The notes below the pieces were generated by a model. It did not search any database. It worked only from the letters and a program-made list of their open reading frames with translations, and was not told the origin of the DNA. Made by a program: the position numbers and the translations under genes. From positions 8,318 through 72,317 of the forward strand of contig DJVR01000064.1 in assembly GCA_002441285.1 (NCBI GenBank): 64,000 nt of DNA, read 5' to 3'. Origin of the DNA: Candidatus Atribacteria bacterium UBA6251 (GTDB lineage: Bacteria > Atribacterota > Phoenicimicrobiia > Phoenicimicrobiales > Phoenicimicrobiaceae). The stretch's first letter is position 1. Each line of letters begins with the position of its first letter. Below are positions 45,287-54,763 of the stretch, in pieces.

Positions 45287-45643
45287 ATGAATTATGAAGA
45301 GCTAAATGTATTCAAAGAATCTCATAAGTTTGTTTTAGAGATTTATAAAATAACTGAGACCTTTCCAAATGAGGAGAAATTTAGGTTAGTTGATCAACTA
45401 ATAAGAGCGTCATATTCTATTCCGTCAAATATTGTTGAAGGAAACAGCAGAAATACGACAAAAGATTATATAAACTTTTTATATAATGCAAGGAGTAGTG
45501 CAAATGAGATTAAATATTTTTTACTTTTATCAAAAGATTTAGGATATATCAGTATGGAAAGATATTTGGAACTGAAAACTAAAATAGAAGATATTATTAA
45601 AATGTTAAATGGATTAATAAATTCATTGAAAAGGAAAATATGA
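45287..45643 (+). CDS. Four-helix-bundle protein (IVS-like)
   Basis: 118 residues: LNVFKESHKFVLEIYKITETFP, EKFRLVDQLIRASYSIPSNI, VEGNSRNTTKDYINFLYNA are hallmarks of the family first known from intervening sequences in 23S rRNA genes. These proteins form pentamers of four-helix bundles; their role is unknown. It starts two bases after rmlD and its stop overlaps the rmlB start, so it is translated within the rhamnose operon although it has no known sugar function. Confidence 0.87.
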   Translation: MNYEELNVFKESHKFVLEIYKITETFPNEEKFRLVDQLIRASYSIPSNIVEGNSRNTTKDYINFLYNARSSANEIKYFLLLSKDLGYISMERYLELKTKIEDIIKMLNGLINSLKRKI

Positions 45644-46881
45644 TGAAGAAAGAAAAGAACACTAATGATTTACAAAATCACAAATCCCCAATCCTAAATC
45701 CCAAATCCATCCCCCTACATCCTAAATCCATCTTAGTTACCGGGGGAGCAGGATTTATCGGCTCAAACTTTATTCATTATGTTTTTAAGGAAACTAAATT
45801 TGATGGGAAAATTATCAATGTAGATAAACTAACCTATGCTGGTAATTTAGAGAATTTAGTAGAGATTGATAATAAATATGGTGGAGAGAGATATTTTTTT
45901 GAGAGAGTAGATATATGTGATTTTAATGAGATTAAAAGGATATTTGAGAAATATGATATTGATACCGTGGTTAATTTTGCCGCAGAATCACATGTAGATA
46001 GGTCTATCTTTGGGCCTAAAGATTTTGTGCAGACTAATATTATGGGAACATTTAATCTTTTGGAAGTAGCATATAAATACTGGATGGAGAAGCCATTCAA
46101 GTATAAAGCCAGATACTTGAATGGAGGGAACATAGGATTTAGGGGTAAGGGTTTAGAAAGTAACGAAATCCAAAATCCAAAATCCAAAATTCATTTTCCT
46201 CGCTTCCATCATATCAGTACTGATGAAGTCTATGGTTCGATTGAGAAGGGAGGATATTTTTATGAGGATACTGCTTATAAACCAAATAGCCCTTATTCTG
46301 CCTCTAAAGCTTCTTCTGATCATCTAGTAAGAGCTTACCATAAGACTTATGGCCTGCCCGTTACTATTTCTAATTGTTCTAACAATTATGGTCCTTATCA
46401 ATTTCCGGAGAAATTAATTCCTTTGATGATTTTAAACATTTTAGAAGAAAAGGCTCTGCCGGTATATGGTGATGGGAAAAATGTGCGGGATTGGCTGTAT
46501 GTGGAAGACCACTGTTCGGCAATTTGGGAGATATTAAATAAGGGAAGGGTAGGCGAGACCTATAATATCGGTGGAGAGAATGAGTGGGAAAATATAAAGC
46601 TGGTTAATTCTCTTTGTGAGAAGATAGCGAAGATAAAAGGAAAAGATAAAGATTATTATAAAAAATTAATTACCTTTGTCAAAGATAGACCTGGACATGA
46701 CCGACGATATGCCATTAATTGTGATAAGATAAAGCGTGAGCTGGGCTGGAATAGGCAATATGATTTTGAAAAAGGATTAGATTATACCATCAAATGGTAT
46801 ATAAATAATCAAGACTGGGTAGATAGAGTAAGAAGTGGGGAGTACAGGAAGTGGATTGAGAGGAATTATAATAGGAGATAA
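45640..46881 (+). CDS. rmlB: dTDP-glucose 4,6-dehydratase with two repeat-derived inserts
   Basis: 413 residues, longer than the usual 330-360. VTGGAGFIGSNF (33-44), HISTDEVYG and the Tyr-x3-Lys pair in SPYSASKASSDHLV are complete, as is NNYGPYQFPEKLIPL. An extra N-terminus of about 30 residues (ILNPKSIPLHPKS) and an insert before FPRFHHISTDE (NEIQNPKSKIHF) are both translations of AAATCC-type repeats. The enzyme makes dTDP-4-keto-6-deoxyglucose. The start overlaps the preceding stop codon. Confidence 0.93.
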   Translation: MMKKEKNTNDLQNHKSPILNPKSIPLHPKSILVTGGAGFIGSNFIHYVFKETKFDGKIINVDKLTYAGNLENLVEIDNKYGGERYFFERVDICDFNEIKRIFEKYDIDTVVNFAAESHVDRSIFGPKDFVQTNIMGTFNLLEVAYKYWMEKPFKYKARYLNGGNIGFRGKGLESNEIQNPKSKIHFPRFHHISTDEVYGSIEKGGYFYEDTAYKPNSPYSASKASSDHLVRAYHKTYGLPVTISNCSNNYGPYQFPEKLIPLMILNILEEKALPVYGDGKNVRDWLYVEDHCSAIWEILNKGRVGETYNIGGENEWENIKLVNSLCEKIAKIKGKDKDYYKKLITFVKDRPGHDRRYAINCDKIKRELGWNRQYDFEKGLDYTIKWYINNQDWVDRVRSGEYRKWIERNYNRR

Positions 46882-46954
46882 ATTAAAATTTAAAAAATCT
46901 AGAATTAGCAGTAATTTATTGATTAATTTACTATAGAGGAATAAATAAAATATT

Positions 46955-47971
46955 ATGAATGAACCTTTAATTTCTATAATTTCTCCTACTTATAATCATA
47001 GATTGTATATAGGTAAGTGCATAGAAAGTGTTTTAAAACAGACTTATATAAATTGGGAAATGATTATTATTGATGATTTTTCCAGTGACGGAACACCAGA
47101 AATTATTGAGAAATATATTAAAAAAGATAAAAGAATAAAAACTATTAGACATACAGAGAATTATGGAATTTATCGATTATCTGATAGTTATAACGAGGCT
47201 TTAAAAATTGCAACTGGTGAATTTATTGCAATTTTAGAAGGCGACGATTATTGGCCCAAAGATAAGTTAGAAAAACAAATAATATTTTTTAATAATGATA
47301 AAGTTATACTTGTATGGGGGAAAGGAGCTTATATTAATGCAAAAGGAAAAATTATCAGATTAATGTCTTTCCCTAGAATATCTTTAAGGTCTAAATCAAT
47401 CTATTATAATAAACCAATTGGTATGGCATTAAAAAAGTTATTATTTGAAAATTTCATCGTTCCTACAGCAAGTATAATGGTAAAAAAAAGCGCTCTTTTA
47501 TCAATAGGTGGTTTTAAACAGCCTTCAAATATTTCCTATGTAGATTATCCAACCTGGCTTGAACTTTCGTTAAAAGGTGAATTTTGTTTTTCAAATGATA
47601 TTCTTGGTTATTGGAGGATACATTCTTCTCAAGCAACAGCCACTTTTTTGAATGAGCAAATATTTAGTCGTTCAAAAATAGCTTTTGAATTTTGCAAGTC
47701 TTTACCTGACGATTTCAAGAAATCTTTAGAAATAAATGATAGAACTATTGAGGTAAGATATTATTGGTTCGAAGGAAGATCAAATTTATTAATAAAAAAT
47801 TGGAGTGATTCTCGAAACGATTTCATTAAAGTATTTTTAAAAGGATCGCTATTTATGAAGATAAAAGGGATAATTGGATTATTTAGTAGTTATTTAAAAA
47901 AAGATATTATTAAGTATTTAGCAAAGATAATCAATCGAAAATTATATAATGGTATAGAAAATGAAAATTAA
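46955..47971 (+). CDS. Family 2 glycosyltransferase
   Basis: 338 residues. ISIISPTYNHRLYIGKCIES, IIIDDFSSDGTPEI and EGDDYWPKDKL (the DxD-like metal site is in EGDDYW) define a GT-A glycosyltransferase of family 2. It adds one sugar to the lipid-linked unit; the sugar cannot be told. It overlaps wzy by 11 bases. Confidence 0.9.
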   Translation: MNEPLISIISPTYNHRLYIGKCIESVLKQTYINWEMIIIDDFSSDGTPEIIEKYIKKDKRIKTIRHTENYGIYRLSDSYNEALKIATGEFIAILEGDDYWPKDKLEKQIIFFNNDKVILVWGKGAYINAKGKIIRLMSFPRISLRSKSIYYNKPIGMALKKLLFENFIVPTASIMVKKSALLSIGGFKQPSNISYVDYPTWLELSLKGEFCFSNDILGYWRIHSSQATATFLNEQIFSRSKIAFEFCKSLPDDFKKSLEINDRTIEVRYYWFEGRSNLLIKNWSDSRNDFIKVFLKGSLFMKIKGIIGLFSSYLKKDIIKYLAKIINRKLYNGIENEN

Positions 47972-49178
47972 TGGAGTTAAAAAAGTATTATTTTCTTTAT
48001 TTATATTAGCAATTCCATTTGATAATTATAATATATTTTCACAATTTTCTACTTCTGATATATTTTTAATTTTTTTATTGTTTTTCTTGTTAATAAATAT
48101 TCTACTTGGGAAAAGTAAATTTGAATGGAATAATGTAAATACTTTATTAATAATATTATTATTTTGGTTTATTTTGTCTTTTTTTAATTCAGAAAATTTG
48201 GATATATCTTTACGTACATTAATAACAAGTATTATGGTAATCCTTGTAGTTTATATTACTATATATTATAATGATTCACAAAAAGCATTAAGAAATATTT
48301 ATTGGATTATCATAGTTACTGGAATAATTTCAGCTACAACAGGTATATTACAATTTTTATTATATAAAAATCTGGGTATTATATTATGGCATCCAAGATT
48401 TTATTATAGTGATTTAACGAATAGTAGTATTTTTAGAATAACAGGAAGTTATTTCGATCCCAATTATTATACTTTATATTTAATTATTCCAATGATATTA
48501 TCATTAATGATAATTGTTGAAAAGAAATTTTTTACACATCGGGAAAGAATATATGCTTTTTTTTCTTTAATAATAATAACGATACCTTATATTTTGAGTT
48601 TTTCCAGAGCAGGTTGGCTAGTTTTAGCGGTATTCTCTTTTTGCTTTGTTTTTAGAAGATTAAAAATTACAGGAAGATTTTTTTTATTTAGTTTAGTTAT
48701 TGTAATTTTAATTACTGGAATAATTCCAAAACTATTTTATAATTTAGTAAATTTTAACTATGAATCGATAATGCAACGTTTTACCATTGCAATTTACAGT
48801 TTACGAACAATTTTTAGTCATCCAATAAATGGCATTGGTTTAGGAGTAAGGATTTTCAATCCATATACTGGATATAGGATGGAAACACATAATACATTTC
48901 TCCAAGTAGGGACATATGCGGGTCTTTTTGCTTTAATTGTTTTTATCGCAATCGTAATATATATTTTTTATTGCGGAAGTAAAACTTATAAAAAAATAAA
49001 AGGCACACAAGATGGAGTAATTTTAGAGGGATATATATGGGCATTTAGTAGCTGTCTTCTGGGAATGTTAACCTTGAATGGATTGTTTTTGAAACACTTT
49101 TGGGTACTTAGCGGTTTAGTAATGTCTTATTATTTACTAATTGGGAAAGGCAAGTATAATATTGAAAGTATTAAATGA
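47961..49178 (+). CDS. wzy: Wzy-type O-antigen polymerase
   Basis: 405 residues with about 11 membrane helices. The Wzy_C signature is present: SFSRAGWLVLAVFSF and, after a long loop with YESIMQRFTIAIYSLRTIFS, HNTFLQVGTYAGLFAL. It joins repeat units in the periplasm. It is much more A+T-rich in codon use than the rml genes, as is common for O-antigen genes gained by transfer. The next gene begins inside its end. Confidence 0.85.
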   Translation: MKINGVKKVLFSLFILAIPFDNYNIFSQFSTSDIFLIFLLFFLLINILLGKSKFEWNNVNTLLIILLFWFILSFFNSENLDISLRTLITSIMVILVVYITIYYNDSQKALRNIYWIIIVTGIISATTGILQFLLYKNLGIILWHPRFYYSDLTNSSIFRITGSYFDPNYYTLYLIIPMILSLMIIVEKKFFTHRERIYAFFSLIIITIPYILSFSRAGWLVLAVFSFCFVFRRLKITGRFFLFSLVIVILITGIIPKLFYNLVNFNYESIMQRFTIAIYSLRTIFSHPINGIGLGVRIFNPYTGYRMETHNTFLQVGTYAGLFALIVFIAIVIYIFYCGSKTYKKIKGTQDGVILEGYIWAFSSCLLGMLTLNGLFLKHFWVLSGLVMSYYLLIGKGKYNIESIK

Positions 49179-50352
49179 TAAATTAATAAATATTCTTTAT
49201 TTTGAAAATGTTGCTATTTTAGGTGGAGCAGCAATTGTTTTAAGGAATCTTATAAAAGAAATTAAAAAAGAAGAGGGAATAAATCTTATTGTAGTTTGTC
49301 CGGAAGGAGAATTAGCAAAAGCCTTTAGAGAAGATGGTATAAAAGTTGAGGTTGTTAATTCTAAAAGAATTGTAAAAACTTTAAACCCTTTAAAATTGCT
49401 ATTTTATTTTTATAATTTTTTACAAGTAAATTTGAAGCTAATAAAAATAATCCGAAAATACAATATTGATATTTTACATTCCAATTCTTTGGGAGCACAT
49501 ATTTATAGTTTTTTTGCTGCAAAAATATCAGGTATTCCTAATATTTGGCATTTACACGATATTTTAAAAAAAAGAATATCTAACCAATTATTATGTGTTT
49601 TTTTAAGTAAGATGGCTACCCAAATTATTGTTGTTTCTTGTGCTGTTAAAAAATCTTTAGTCAATTTTGGTATTAATTCGAATAAGATAAAAGTTATTTA
49701 TAATGGATTAGATTTAAAATTTTGGAAATCGCACGTTTATACTCAAAATTATTTGTTAAGAGAATTCAATATAGATAAAAATAATTTTATTAAAATAGGA
49801 ATTATTGGGCAATTAACTAAATGGAAAGGGCAAGATGTTTTTTTAGATTCTGTAACAAATTTAATAAGAATAGGAAATACTAACCTAAAGTTTTTTATCA
49901 TAGGTGATGAACTTTTTAAAGAGGAAAATGAATATAAAAATAGCCTTTATAAACAAGTTCAGGTTAATCATATTGGGGATTATGTAATATTTACAGGCTG
50001 GAGAAATGACATACCAAATATTATGGCTTTTTTAGATATTGTTATTGTTTGTTCTTGCTATCCTGATTCTTTACCGACAGTTGTATTAGAGGCAATGGCG
50101 ATGGGTAAAGTTGTGATTGGTACAAATATTGGAGGTATACCAGAAATGATATTAAATGATGAAACTGGGATATTAATACCGCCAAACGATCCAAAAGCTT
50201 TGGCAAAAGCCATTTTAGGTTTAATTAACCAACCTGATAAAATCAAAGAAATGGGATTTAAATCAAGAGAAAGATTAAAATCAAATTTTACAATAGAAAA
50301 AAATGTTGAGATGGTTAAAGATTTATATCAAGAAATACTAAAAAAACAATAA
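49162..50352 (+). CDS. Family 4 glycosyltransferase
   Basis: Start is uncertain: TTG 49162 (chosen, giving KVLNDKLINILYFENVAIL) or TTG 49141. The GT-B fold is complete: N-half GGAAIVLRNLIKEIK, DILHSNSLGAHIYSF; C-half GIIGQLTKWKGQDVFL, and the donor-site motif PDSLPTVVLEAMAMGKVVIG with the E-x7-E pattern. About 396 residues. It overlaps the wzy end by 17 bases. Confidence 0.9.
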   Translation: MKVLNDKLINILYFENVAILGGAAIVLRNLIKEIKKEEGINLIVVCPEGELAKAFREDGIKVEVVNSKRIVKTLNPLKLLFYFYNFLQVNLKLIKIIRKYNIDILHSNSLGAHIYSFFAAKISGIPNIWHLHDILKKRISNQLLCVFLSKMATQIIVVSCAVKKSLVNFGINSNKIKVIYNGLDLKFWKSHVYTQNYLLREFNIDKNNFIKIGIIGQLTKWKGQDVFLDSVTNLIRIGNTNLKFFIIGDELFKEENEYKNSLYKQVQVNHIGDYVIFTGWRNDIPNIMAFLDIVIVCSCYPDSLPTVVLEAMAMGKVVIGTNIGGIPEMILNDETGILIPPNDPKALAKAILGLINQPDKIKEMGFKSRERLKSNFTIEKNVEMVKDLYQEILKKQ

Positions 50353-50405
50353 TAATTTTTATAAGTATAAGTTATAAAAAAAGACAAATATAAAGGAACA
50401 TAATT

Positions 50406-51563
50406 ATGCGTATAGCAATTGACCTTACTTCGCTTCCTACCCAACTGGTGGGAGTTGGGAGTTATGCAAAAAACCTTATTACTTCACTAAAAAAATTTGA
50501 TACAGAAAATCAATATTTTATTTTTGTAAAGAGAGAACATTCTAATGTTTTTAGCATAAATCAAAATAACATAAATATTATTTATCAAAAAAATATACTA
50601 AGAAATAAAATATTAAGAGTTTTATGGGAACAAATTATTTTACCACTTTATATTAAGAGGTTAAAGATTGATCTCTTACATTCAATTCATTATACTATTC
50701 CTTTATTTGCAGGATGTAAAGTAGTAGCAACTTTTCATGATATGACTTTCTTTCTTTATCCCCAAAAACATATTTTTATAAAAAGGATATTTTTTAAGTT
50801 GTTTATTCGCATTTCTAGTTGGAAGGCGAATAGAATAATTGCTGTTTCAGAAAGTACAAAAAAGGATATAATTAAATTTTTAGGTGTTAGTAATAAGATA
50901 GATGTAGTTTATGAAGCCGTAGATTCTAAATACCATCCCTTTAAGAATGAATCTATGGCTTCAATTATTATGAGGAAATATGGAATTTTTAATAAATTTA
51001 TTCTTTACGTAGGTACTCTTGAGCCTCGAAAAAATATAGTACGATTGATTCAAGCCTATTATAATTTAATTTTTAAAAATAATATAACTCACCAATTAGT
51101 TATTGTTGGGAAAAAAGGATGGTATTATCAAGAAATATTCAAAATCGTAGACGAATTAGGTTTAAACAAAGAAAAACAAAGAGTAATTTTCACAGGATAT
51201 GTACCAGATGATGAATTACTATTTTTGTATAATGCAGCAGATTTTTTTGTATATCCGTCTTTATATGAAGGATTTGGGATTCCCCCCTTAGAAGCCTTGG
51301 CATGTGGAGTTCCTGTTATTTCTTCAAATATATCTTCTCTACCAGAAGTTATAGGAGATGCAGGTATGCTTATAGACCCATATAATGTTCAGGAAATAAG
51401 TCAAGCGATGTTCGAAATGTTAAAAAATCATAAAAAGAAAGTACAATTTAAGATTAAAGGTTTAAAAAGAGCAGAAAAATTTTCAAATGAAAAAATAGCA
51501 GAGGGAACAATTAAAGTATATAAAAAGACGATGCAAGAAGGTAATAAATTATATGAAACATAG
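50406..51563 (+). CDS. Family 4 glycosyltransferase (mannosyl-like)
   Basis: 385 residues. MRIAIDLTSLPTQLVGVGSY opening, YVGTLEPRKNIVRLIQAY and YPSLYEGFGIPPLEALACGV, the E-x7-E donor motif, match the group that includes many mannosyl- and rhamnosyltransferases. AAGGAACATAATT precedes the ATG. It overlaps the next gene by 11 bases. Confidence 0.9.
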   Translation: MRIAIDLTSLPTQLVGVGSYAKNLITSLKKFDTENQYFIFVKREHSNVFSINQNNINIIYQKNILRNKILRVLWEQIILPLYIKRLKIDLLHSIHYTIPLFAGCKVVATFHDMTFFLYPQKHIFIKRIFFKLFIRISSWKANRIIAVSESTKKDIIKFLGVSNKIDVVYEAVDSKYHPFKNESMASIIMRKYGIFNKFILYVGTLEPRKNIVRLIQAYYNLIFKNNITHQLVIVGKKGWYYQEIFKIVDELGLNKEKQRVIFTGYVPDDELLFLYNAADFFVYPSLYEGFGIPPLEALACGVPVISSNISSLPEVIGDAGMLIDPYNVQEISQAMFEMLKNHKKKVQFKIKGLKRAEKFSNEKIAEGTIKVYKKTMQEGNKLYET

Positions 51564-52338
51564 TATTGATATTTCAATTGCTATAGTAACTTATAATAAT
51601 AGTAAAATTATAAAAAAATGCTTAAATAGCATATTTAAAAATATAAATAATACTAATTTTGAAATAATCATTGTTGATAATGGTTCCTCTGATAATACTG
51701 TTGAAATTATAGAAAATAATTTTAAAAATATAAAATTAATACAAAACAATAAAAATATTGGATTTGGTGCTGCTCATAATATAGCTATTAAACTAGGGAG
51801 AGGGAAGTATCATTTAGTTCTAAATCCTGATGTTATTTTTACAGAAAACTCTGTTGAAAAACTTGTTAATTTTATGGAAGAAAATCTAGATGTTGGATTA
51901 GTGTCTCCAAAAATAGTATATCCTGATGGAACAACGCAATATTTATGCAAGAGATTACCCTGTCTTTTTGATTTAGCTATAAGAAGATTTACTCCAAGAT
52001 TTATCCAAAACTTATTTAAAAAAAGAATAGATTACTTTGAAATGAGAGAAACAGGTTATAATAAAATTATGGAAGTACCATACTTATCTGGTTCGATTAT
52101 GTTATTTAGAAAAAATATATTAGCAAAAATCGGTGGTTTTGATGAAGATTATTTTATGTATTTTGAAGATGCGGATATAACGCGAAAAATTAGCGAGATC
52201 TCAAGAGCAGTATTTTATCCGCATACAAGTGTAATTCATTTATGGCAACGTGATTCACACAAAAATATTAAATTATTTTTTGTTAGTCTTATATCCACTA
52301 TTAAATATTTCAATAAATGGGGATGGAAAATAGTTTAA
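51553..52338 (+). CDS. Family 2 glycosyltransferase (rhamnosyl-like)
   Basis: 261 residues. ISIAIVTYNNSKIIKKCLNS, IVDNGSSDNTVEII, NPDVIF and GGFDEDYFMYFEDADITRKI are typical of the WbbL-like rhamnosyltransferases, which suits an operon with all four rml genes. The catalytic Glu-Asp pair (FEDADI) is present. It is the last intact gene of the main operon. Confidence 0.9.
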   Translation: MKHSIDISIAIVTYNNSKIIKKCLNSIFKNINNTNFEIIIVDNGSSDNTVEIIENNFKNIKLIQNNKNIGFGAAHNIAIKLGRGKYHLVLNPDVIFTENSVEKLVNFMEENLDVGLVSPKIVYPDGTTQYLCKRLPCLFDLAIRRFTPRFIQNLFKKRIDYFEMRETGYNKIMEVPYLSGSIMLFRKNILAKIGGFDEDYFMYFEDADITRKISEISRAVFYPHTSVIHLWQRDSHKNIKLFFVSLISTIKYFNKWGWKIV

Positions 52339-52417
52339 AGAATTATAGAATTAAAATAATTTTAGTATAGGAAATTTTTAATAGAATAATTTTAAAAAGT
52401 AGAAGGATGAAAAGTAT

Positions 52418-53102
52418 ATGGTATTTTTAATTTTTATAGTATCATTCATAGTTAGTTTTGCGGGATTTCCCATAGTTATACCTCGACTTAAGAGTGCGGG
52501 AATTGTAGGCAAGAATATGAATAGCGAGAAAGAGGAAGAGATTGCAGAGATGGGTGGATTGCTGATAGCAGCTGGTGTTGGTGCCTCTGGGAATTACCGG
52601 GGCAGCTAATGCCGTTAATATACTGGCCGGTTTTAATGGCCTGGAAGTTGGCATGGGAATGGTAGCGGTTGGGTCATTGGCTGTTATTGCTTATTTGATT
52701 GGGCAGACCACTGCTCTTATAATTTTAATGGCAGCTTTGGGAGCATTGGTGGCAACTCTACATTATAATTGGTATCCGGCCAGGATTTTGGTGGGAGATG
52801 TAGGAACTTTAAGTATTGGGGCGGTTATTGCCTGTGCGGTGATTGTGGGAAATTATGAGACGGCTGGAGTTATTATTATAATACCTTATGTGGTGGATTT
52901 TTTAATTAAGGCGAGAAATCGTTTTCCCTATAGTTTTGGGATTTGTAGAGAGGGGAAATTGTATTGCCCGGATAGCGGTCCGGTAGGATTAGCACAATTA
53001 ATTATGAAGGTGTGTGGCGGAATCAGCTAGCGTAATCTGGTGTTGGTGTTGATGGGGATTGAGGCAGTTTTTGGAGTAGTGGCGATATTGCTTTATGTAT
53101 AG
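52418..53102 (+). pseudogene. Broken GlcNAc-1-phosphate transferase gene copy
   Basis: Two frames are clear relatives of the intact gene at 58508. The first runs from ATG 52418 to AEMGGLLIAAGVG; then about 272 bases are missing (junction near 52580-52590), which shifts the frame, and the rest resumes LGITGAANAVNILAGFNGLE. A TAG at 53028-53030 then interrupts, though the final part (RNLVLVLMGIEAVFG) is still readable to 53102. It is a relic of an older operon end. Confidence 0.85.
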
Positions 53103-53181
53103 TTAGTCAAGTCTTTAGATGAATTAGAAGAAATATTAGATAAGAATAGTAGAAAATAACTTGTGTTAAAGGAGATAGGAA

Positions 53182-53382
53182 ATGAGTCTTTATGATTATG
53201 AAGAGTCGAAGAAAATAGCAGCAGAAGGTCAGTTATTTGCATCTTTGATAATGGCAGCCGCCTGGAAAGCTGATACTTTAAAATTTGGCAAACTAAAATC
53301 AGCATTCCCAGAGATTATAAAGGAGTTTGAAAAGAGATATTTCACGGGTGGAGCTTATCACGAGGATAAAAGAGAAGATTAA
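53182..53382 (+). CDS. Small hypothetical protein
   Basis: 66 residues, MSLYDYEESKKIAAEGQLFA, then helical to the end (SLIMAAAWKADTLKFGKLKS). GGAGATAGG stands seven bases before the ATG. The composition is balanced and the frame is read as an even amphipathic helix, so it looks real. I recognise no family. Confidence 0.5.
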   Translation: MSLYDYEESKKIAAEGQLFASLIMAAAWKADTLKFGKLKSAFPEIIKEFEKRYFTGGAYHEDKRED

Positions 53383-53698
53383 TTTTGGAAAAGAAAAACG
53401 GGGACTACTTTTTAAATCCAAGATGTGTTTAGTATTTAGTCGTTAGTATTTAGTATTTAGTGAGGAAAAGATTATTTAATTTACCAATTGACCGATTAAA
53501 GATACAAGTTACAAGATAATTCAGTTAGCCTGTTATCCGGTTTACCAGTCTGCCGGTCTACGATTCTGAATAAATTCATATATGTGGGTATAAGTGTTCT
53601 GGATTCCCGCTTTCGTAGGAATGAAAAGAAGAGTGCGGGAATGACAATTAGTTAAGAAGTGATGAAATTAATAACGGGGTATGGGGTGGTGCATAATC
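53383..53698. repeat. Cluster of repeat fragments
   Basis: A half copy of the GGGACAG hairpin (53400-53415, GGGGACTACTTTTTA); a TTTAGTCGTTAGTATTTAGT tract (53438-53460), echoed at 54630-54650; a GTTATCCGGTTTACCAGTCT tract (53530-53560) like 28240-28265; and a GTCATTCC-type element in reverse (53601-53647). No gene. Confidence 0.55.
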
Positions 53699-54436
53699 AT
53701 GAAGTCTTATATTATAAAAATCGAACTACTTAATTCAGATCCACTAATATGGAGAAGAGTGATCCTACCAGCAGGTGCTACTTTTAACCGGCTTCATGAG
53801 GTGATTCAGTCGGTGACAAACTTTAAAAGCGGATACCCTGTTGGGGATTATCATCTTTATGAGTTTGATCTAAAAGAAGAGAACATTAGGGTAACCAATG
53901 ATGAAAAGGTATACCAGGAACATCTTCATTTCAAGCAAAATAGAAAAGCATATGAAGAAAGACTGAGGACAATGCCTCCCGACATCGCTGAGTTTGAGAT
54001 AGCACATCAAGAAAGCCTTAAAGTTGAAGTACGCAAACCTAAAGGACTGAAGATCGATGAATACATCGAAAAGCATAAAGAGATTATTTACAATTACGAT
54101 TTTGGTGATAATTGGCAGTTCATCGTGAGGCTTGAGGACATTGTAGATGATTATTACTTTGGTTATCCAACATTACTTGATGGGGCAGAGACCGCGCCGC
54201 CAGAAGATGCAGGTGGACTATCTGGATTCTATGAATTCTTGAAAGTTTACCAGGATGAGAAGCATCCAGAGCATAACGAAATTAAGGCATGGGCAAAAGA
54301 GCAGGGTTTCGAAGAATATGATCCTGAAAGGATTAATGATATTATAAAGAACCTTAGCTACAAGAAAACAGAATGGGATAAAATCAATCATAATAGATAT
54401 AGGATTATTGAGGATAAGTATCGCAAGAACCATTAG
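53699..54436 (+). CDS. PRiA4 ORF3-like protein
   Basis: Start at ATG 53699 with GGGGTGGTG upstream, rather than ATG 53681. The opening SYIIKIELLNSDPLIWRRVI, YDFGDNWQFIVRLE and the glutamate-rich end CP-like PPEDAGGLSGFYEFLKVYQD are the marks of the plasmid pRiA4b ORF-3/IS1096 passenger family, often carried by mobile elements. The function is unknown. The following 68 codons are open in the same frame after the stop. Its base composition is less AT-rich than the neighbours, which suggests a separate origin. Confidence 0.85.
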   Translation: MKSYIIKIELLNSDPLIWRRVILPAGATFNRLHEVIQSVTNFKSGYPVGDYHLYEFDLKEENIRVTNDEKVYQEHLHFKQNRKAYEERLRTMPPDIAEFEIAHQESLKVEVRKPKGLKIDEYIEKHKEIIYNYDFGDNWQFIVRLEDIVDDYYFGYPTLLDGAETAPPEDAGGLSGFYEFLKVYQDEKHPEHNEIKAWAKEQGFEEYDPERINDIIKNLSYKKTEWDKINHNRYRIIEDKYRKNH

Positions 54437-54640
54437 GGACGGTTCTGTAAAGTTTATTCAACTATCAGTTTTCGTGACTTTGGTAATTATGATGCTGTAA
54501 AAGGAAAGCTACTCCGTGTTGCATGTGGATTCTATAAACTTTCTGAATACAGTGAATTCTTAGGAGAAGAAATCGCTGTAGATCCAGCTGAGGTCGCTAA
54601 GGCTTATGCCTGTGCAAATCAATGGACTAATGGTCGTTAG
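54437..54640 (+). pseudogene. In-frame remnant after the PRiA4-like gene
   Basis: Directly after the TAG at 54434 the same frame continues with GRFCKVYSTISFRDFGNYDA and VKGKLLRVACGFYKLSEYSE up to TAG 54638-54640. No start codon or ribosome binding site is apparent. It may be a lost C-terminal extension of the PRiA4-like gene or a fragment of another gene. Confidence 0.45.
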
Positions 54641-54651
54641 TATTTAGTAAA

Positions 54652-54756
54652 ATCCCCACCTTAGTCCTCCCCCTGCAAGGGGAAGGAAATAAGAAGTAGA
54701 CAGGCGAGACGCCTGTCCAACAGATGCTGATGATAACAGGTGAGACGTCTGTTTTA
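54652..54756. repeat. Interspersed hairpin repeats
   Basis: Bases 54652-54686 are a reverse copy of the CTCCCCC/GGGGGAG repeat (see 29954). Bases 54698-54756 hold GACAGGCGAGACGCCTGTCC and the similar ACAGGTGAGACGTCTGT, two small inverted repeats. Confidence 0.55.
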
Positions 54757-54763
54757 TTAATTA

